Source: CAJQHT01 sp038123275 (lineage in GTDB: Bacteria; Pseudomonadota; Alphaproteobacteria; Rickettsiales; UBA1997). From it: a DNA stretch of 47,221 bases. The notes under the pieces are model-generated. The model saw only the letters and a program-made list of their open reading frames with translations, did not search any database and was not told the DNA's origin. The position numbers and the translations under genes were made by a program. The DNA lies in assembly GCA_038123275.1 (NCBI GenBank), contig JAYORG010000011.1:1-47221 (forward strand). Direction: 5' to 3'. Shown here piece after piece: positions 43,747 to 47,221 of the stretch; position 1 is the first letter of the stretch; every line of letters begins with the position of its first letter.

Positions 43747-44118
43747 ATGCCAACTATTAATCAGTTAGTTAGAAAAGCTAGAGTAAAGCAGATCAAAAAG
43801 AATAAGGTTCCTGCTATGAAAGCTTGTCCTCAAAAAAGAGGTGTATGTACTCGTGTTTATACAACTACCCCTAAAAAACCAAACTCAGCTCTTAGAAAAG
43901 TTGCTCGTGTTAAATTAACTAATGGTTTTGAGGTAATTGCATATATTCCAGGTGAAGGTCATAATTTACAGGAACATAGTGTTGTAACAATTCGTGGTGG
44001 AAGGGTAAAAGATTTACCAGGTGTTAGATATCATATTATTAGAGGCTCTTTGGATACACAGGGCGTTAAAGATAGAAAACAGCGTAGGTCAAAATACGGT
44101 GCTAATAAGCCTAAATAA
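43747..44118 (+). CDS. rpsL: 30S ribosomal protein S12
   Basis: Small-subunit protein at the decoding centre. 123 residues, start MPTINQLVRKAR. TTPKKPNSALRKVARV and TIRGGRVKDLPGVRYH carry the two conserved lysines whose substitution gives streptomycin resistance in other bacteria; both are present as wild type. First gene of the str-type operon. Confidence 0.99.
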   Translation: MPTINQLVRKARVKQIKKNKVPAMKACPQKRGVCTRVYTTTPKKPNSALRKVARVKLTNGFEVIAYIPGEGHNLQEHSVVTIRGGRVKDLPGVRYHIIRGSLDTQGVKDRKQRRSKYGANKPK

Positions 44119-44140
44119 TAATTAAAAAATTAAATAAGTA

Positions 44141-44608
44141 ATGAGAAGAAGAAGAGCCCCAAAAAGAAAGATTATCCCAGACGCTAAGTTTGATAGCGTT
44201 ATTGTTGCTAGGTTTATTAACCGATTAATGAACGATGGTAAAAAATCTGTTGTTGAAAAATCAGTTTATGAAGCTTTTGGTATGGTTGAAAAGAAAGTAG
44301 GTAAGTCTTCCATGGAAGTTTTTGATGAAGTTTTAGATAATATTACTCCAAGAATTGAAGTTAGATCAAGAAGAATTGGTGGTGCAACTTATCAAATTCC
44401 AGTTGAAGTGCCAGAAAGAAGAGGTTCTGCTCTGGCATTAAAGTGGCTTAAAACTGCTATTTCTAAATCTTCTGGTAAAAGTTTAGCTCAAAAAATTTAC
44501 AATTCTTTCGTAGATGCTATGGAAAAAAGAGGATGGGCTATTAAGAAAAGAGAAGAAGTGTTTAAAATGGCTGAAGCTAACAAAGCCTTCGCCCACTACC
44601 GCTGGTAA
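44141..44608 (+). CDS. rpsG: 30S ribosomal protein S7
   Basis: Primary 16S rRNA-binding protein of the small-subunit head. 155 residues, MRRRRAPKRKIIPDAKF to the end NKAFAHYRW, with the family motifs NRLMNDGKKSVVEKSVYE and VRSRRIGGATYQIPVEV. It lies 22 nt after rpsL. A long inverted repeat and a P3 element separate it from fusA. Confidence 0.99.
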   Translation: MRRRRAPKRKIIPDAKFDSVIVARFINRLMNDGKKSVVEKSVYEAFGMVEKKVGKSSMEVFDEVLDNITPRIEVRSRRIGGATYQIPVEVPERRGSALALKWLKTAISKSSGKSLAQKIYNSFVDAMEKRGWAIKKREEVFKMAEANKAFAHYRW

Positions 44609-44637
44609 AAATTACCCTATAAATTCGTTGTTTCGTC

Positions 44638-44725
44638 GAATTTTTAAGCTATTTTTAATTTTTTTAAATTTTAGCGTATTAAAATATACGTGAATTTTAA
44701 AAAATTAAAAATAGCTTAAAAATTC
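44638..44725. repeat. Large inverted repeat between rpsG and fusA
   Basis: 88 nt. The left arm starts gaatttttaagctattttta and the right arm ends in its complement; the outer 27 or so bases match almost perfectly, with similarity continuing to a cgtattaaaatatacg inner hairpin. It could slow or end transcription after rpsG, or act as a bidirectional structure. T-runs occur inside the arms. Confidence 0.75.
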
Positions 44726-44765
44726 TTAGAAAAAACAAATTTTTGGAGCAATTTTTAGTTAATTA

Positions 44766-44829
44766 TGTCATCTTGAACTTAGAAAAATGGAAGCTTTAGC
44801 TTCATTGATTTTTCTTATGTGAAAGATCT
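44766..44829 (+). repeat. Palindromic repeat family P3, copy B
   Basis: Begins tgtcatcttgaacttaga and ends tcttatgtgaaagatct, as in the copy at 36440-36508. The inner hairpin is different: agaaaaat...gaagc-ttta-gcttc...atttttct. It lies 57 nt before fusA, within the str gene series. Confidence 0.65.
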
Positions 44830-44885
44830 AATGAAACAGGGGTGAGGTTAGTATTTAATAAATTAATAAAAATAGATAAATAATT

Positions 44886-46967
44886 ATGTCTCGTAAAGTC
44901 GCAATTGAAAAATATCGTAATATTGGAATTATGGCTCATATTGATGCCGGAAAAACCACTACAACTGAAAGAGTTTTATATTACACGGGAAAGTCTCATA
45001 AAATTGGCGAAGTTCATGATGGTGATGCAACAATGGATTGGATGGAACAAGAGCAAGAGAGAGGCATTACTATTACCTCAGCTGCTACAACATGTTTTTG
45101 GAAAGATCACAGAATTAATATCATTGATACACCAGGTCACGTTGACTTCACAATTGAAGTAGAAAGATCTTTAAGAGTTTTAGATGGTGCTGTTGCTGTA
45201 TTTGATGCTGTTGCTGGCGTTGAGCCTCAAAGTGAAACTGTATGGAGGCAGGCTAATAAGTATAAAGTGCCAAGAATGTGTTTTGTTAATAAAATGGACA
45301 GAACTGGTGCTAATTTTTATCGTTGTGTAGAAATGATTGAAAAAAGATTAGGAGCTAACCCATTAGTAACTCAGCTTCCAATTGGCGAAGGTGAGGAATA
45401 TGGTGGTTTAATTGATTTAATCAAAATGAAATCAGTTATCTGGGATGGTGACGCTTTAGGTGCAAAATTCTCTTATCAAGATATTCCAGCTGACATGAAA
45501 GCTAAATGTGATGAATATAGAGAAAAACTTGTTGAGTTAGCAGTTGAGCAAGATGATGAATTAATGGAAAAATATCTAGAAGAAGGCACAGAGCCAACTG
45601 AAGAGCAATTAATTAAATGTATTAGAAAGGGAACAATTAATAACTCTTTTGTTCCAGTGTTAAATGGTACTGCATTTAAAAATAAAGGTGTTCAAACATT
45701 GCTTGATGCTGTAGTTGAGTTTCTTCCATCTCCAACTGATATTGAGTTTATTTTGGCAACTAAATCTGGTAGTGATGAAGAGGTTAAAGTTACATGTGCT
45801 GATAAAAAATTTGCTGGTTTAGCTTTTAAAATTATGACTGATCCATTTGTTGGTTCACTAACTTTTGTAAGAATTTATTCTGGCCAGTTAGAAGCTGGAT
45901 CTACTGTCTATAACAGTATAAAAGATGGCAAAGAAAGAGTAGGTAGAATGCTTTTAATGCATGCTAATAATAGAGAAGATATTAAAACAGCCTACGCTGG
46001 TGATATTGTTGCTATTGCTGGTTTAAAAAATACTACAACTGGTGACTCTCTTGTTGATCAAGATAATAAAATTGTTTTGGAAAAGATGGAATTTCCTGAC
46101 CCAGTTATTGAGGTATCAGTTGAACCTAAATCAACAGCCGATCAAGAAAAAATGGGCATTGCTTTATCAAGATTATCTTCTGAAGATCCATCTTTATATA
46201 TCGAGACTGATCAAGAAAGTGGCCAAACTATTCTTAAGGGAATGGGCGAGCTTCATTTAGAGATTATTATCGATAGGATGCAAAGAGAATTCAAAGTTGA
46301 AGCTAATATTGGTCAGCCAAAAGTTGCTTATCGTGAAACCATTACTCAGCCTCATGAAATTGATTATATTCATAAAAAACAATCTGGTGGTGCAGGTCAA
46401 TTTGCTCGTGTTAAAATTAACTTTGAGCCATTACCTATGGATGGTGAAGAAGATTACGTCTTTGAAAGTCAAATCGTTGGAGGAAGAGTTCCAAAAGAAT
46501 ATATTCCTGGCGTTGAAAAAGGTTTAAAGCAAGCAAAAGAAACAGGATGTTTGGCTGGTTATCCAGTTGTTAGACTAAAGGCCACTTTAGTTGATGGAGC
46601 TTTTCATGATGTTGACTCTAGTGTTTTAGCTTTTGAAATTGCAACACGTACAGCTTTTAGAGAGGCTATGGAGCAATCTGGTCCAACATTATTAGAGCCA
46701 GTTATGAAGGTTGAAATTGTTACTCCTGAAGACTATATGGGTGATGTTATTGGAGATATTAATAGTAGAAGAGGTCAAGTTGCAAATCTTGAACCTAGAG
46801 ATAATGTACAAGTTGTAACAGCAAAAGTTCCTTTGGCAGAAATGTTTGGTTATGTAAATTCATTACGTTCTTTATCTCAGGGTAGAGCTCAGTATACAAT
46901 GGAATTTGATTCTTATCAAACTGTACCAAATAATGTTGCTGAAGAAATAATAGCTAAGAAATCTTAA
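44886..46967 (+). CDS. fusA: Translation elongation factor G
   Basis: GTPase driving ribosomal translocation. 693 residues. G1 AHIDAGKTTTTERVLYYTG at 17-35, G2 ERGITITSAA, G3 DTPGHVDFTIEVERSL, and G4 VNKMDRTGANF are all present, followed by domains II-V (GEL HLEIIIDRM-type GMGELHLEIIIDRM). Full length. It is separated from rpsG by 277 nt that hold two palindromic structures. Confidence 0.99.
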   Translation: MSRKVAIEKYRNIGIMAHIDAGKTTTTERVLYYTGKSHKIGEVHDGDATMDWMEQEQERGITITSAATTCFWKDHRINIIDTPGHVDFTIEVERSLRVLDGAVAVFDAVAGVEPQSETVWRQANKYKVPRMCFVNKMDRTGANFYRCVEMIEKRLGANPLVTQLPIGEGEEYGGLIDLIKMKSVIWDGDALGAKFSYQDIPADMKAKCDEYREKLVELAVEQDDELMEKYLEEGTEPTEEQLIKCIRKGTINNSFVPVLNGTAFKNKGVQTLLDAVVEFLPSPTDIEFILATKSGSDEEVKVTCADKKFAGLAFKIMTDPFVGSLTFVRIYSGQLEAGSTVYNSIKDGKERVGRMLLMHANNREDIKTAYAGDIVAIAGLKNTTTGDSLVDQDNKIVLEKMEFPDPVIEVSVEPKSTADQEKMGIALSRLSSEDPSLYIETDQESGQTILKGMGELHLEIIIDRMQREFKVEANIGQPKVAYRETITQPHEIDYIHKKQSGGAGQFARVKINFEPLPMDGEEDYVFESQIVGGRVPKEYIPGVEKGLKQAKETGCLAGYPVVRLKATLVDGAFHDVDSSVLAFEIATRTAFREAMEQSGPTLLEPVMKVEIVTPEDYMGDVIGDINSRRGQVANLEPRDNVQVVTAKVPLAEMFGYVNSLRSLSQGRAQYTMEFDSYQTVPNNVAEEIIAKKS

Positions 46968-47178
46968 GAAAGCTGTTTAAGATCTTGATTTAATTAACAA
47001 GTTTTTAATAAATTTCTTGATTTTTATTTGGCTGTATTTAATAATAACTGCTCCTTTTTTAAGAGGTAGTCAAGATTAAATCTCTTAGATCTACTATGAG
47101 CCTAGGGCTAAGGGTATTTATTAGTTGGTAAATATAGTTATATTGAATTCAAAATTAAAATTAAATATTTAGATAAAA

Positions 47179-47221
47179 ATGACAAAAGAAAAATTCGACA
47201 GATCCAAACCACATGTTAATA
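47179..47221 (+). CDS. tuf: Elongation factor Tu, 5' end (cut by window edge)
   Basis: The first 14 codons read MTKEKFDRSKPHVN, matching the EF-Tu N-terminus (family form MSKEKFERTKPHVN), and follow fusA as in the usual str operon. The 211-nt gap between fusA and this start holds no clear gene. Confidence 0.93.
   Translation, partial: MTKEKFDRSKPHVN

Noticed and set aside
46968..47178. A possible RNA gene between fusA and tuf
   Set aside because: I found no tRNA-like cloverleaf and only a weak small hairpin (ctccttttttaagagg); nothing supports a named RNA.

Overview
The window is low-GC bacterial chromosome with dense coding and the standard genetic code. Gene content points to an alphaproteobacterium of the Rickettsiales type. 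The evidence is a VirB4 ATPase and a very large VirB6-like protein set among metabolic genes, an isc cluster with two tandem cysteine desulfurases, a DUF2066-PerM pair beside purM, an autotransporter and other outer-membrane barrels, lpxB, and a bacterial type A RNase P RNA. Unlike classical Rickettsia it carries amino-acid biosynthesis genes (trpA, trpB, hisG, asd). It may therefore be a less reduced or early-branching member; this placement is inferred from gene content only.

Layout. 1-258: a degenerate tandem repeat that includes copies of the trpA 3' end. 258-7396 (minus): a tightly packed run porin-hisG-virB6-trpB-trpA. 7483-8187 (plus): a TauE/SafE permease. 8221-10095 (minus): purM followed by a free-standing C-terminal piece of isoleucyl-tRNA synthetase. 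10281-15222 (plus): DUF2066 protein, PerM, MerR regulator, exonuclease III, a TPR-like protein carrying an in-frame palindromic element, and TsaE. 15197-18800 (minus): autotransporter and lpxB. 18875-23189 (plus): asd, a tiny Gly/Pro-rich protein, xerC, a membrane-TPR protein and a eukaryote-like LRR protein. 23200-23582 (minus): rnpB. 23657-27364 (minus): gltA-virB4. 27439-28545 (plus): mnmA. 28691-29991 (minus): an omptin-like barrel coupled to a short secreted protein. 30228-36287 (minus): iscR, two desulfurases, iscU, iscA, hscB, hscA. 36528-39254 (minus): secA. 39570-43311 (plus): pntB, efp, phoX-like. 43405-47221 (plus): tRNA-Ala(UGC), then rpsL-rpsG-fusA-tuf (tuf cut by the window edge).

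How the genes work together. The isc cluster is a near-complete Fe-S assembly line: IscR control, sulfur donation, the IscU scaffold with the HscA-recognition motif, the IscA carrier and the HscB/HscA chaperones. No ferredoxin gene is present here. VirB4 and VirB6 are parts of a type IV secretion machine whose other parts lie elsewhere. The LRR and TPR proteins are possible host-interaction factors, which is inference only.

The most unusual content is non-genic. I see several unrelated palindromic repeat families. One, in three divergent copies of about 91-100 nt, brackets the DUF2066 gene. A second has two copies of exactly 58 nt with the same ends but different, still self-complementary, inner stems. 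A third also has constant ends and variable hairpins. A 158-bp palindrome lies in frame inside a coding region, so that both strands encode nearly the same peptide. There is also a degenerate duplicate of the xerC 3' end beyond the TPR gene, an intact orphan IleRS C-terminal domain, and a near-consensus type 1 IscR operator before iscR.
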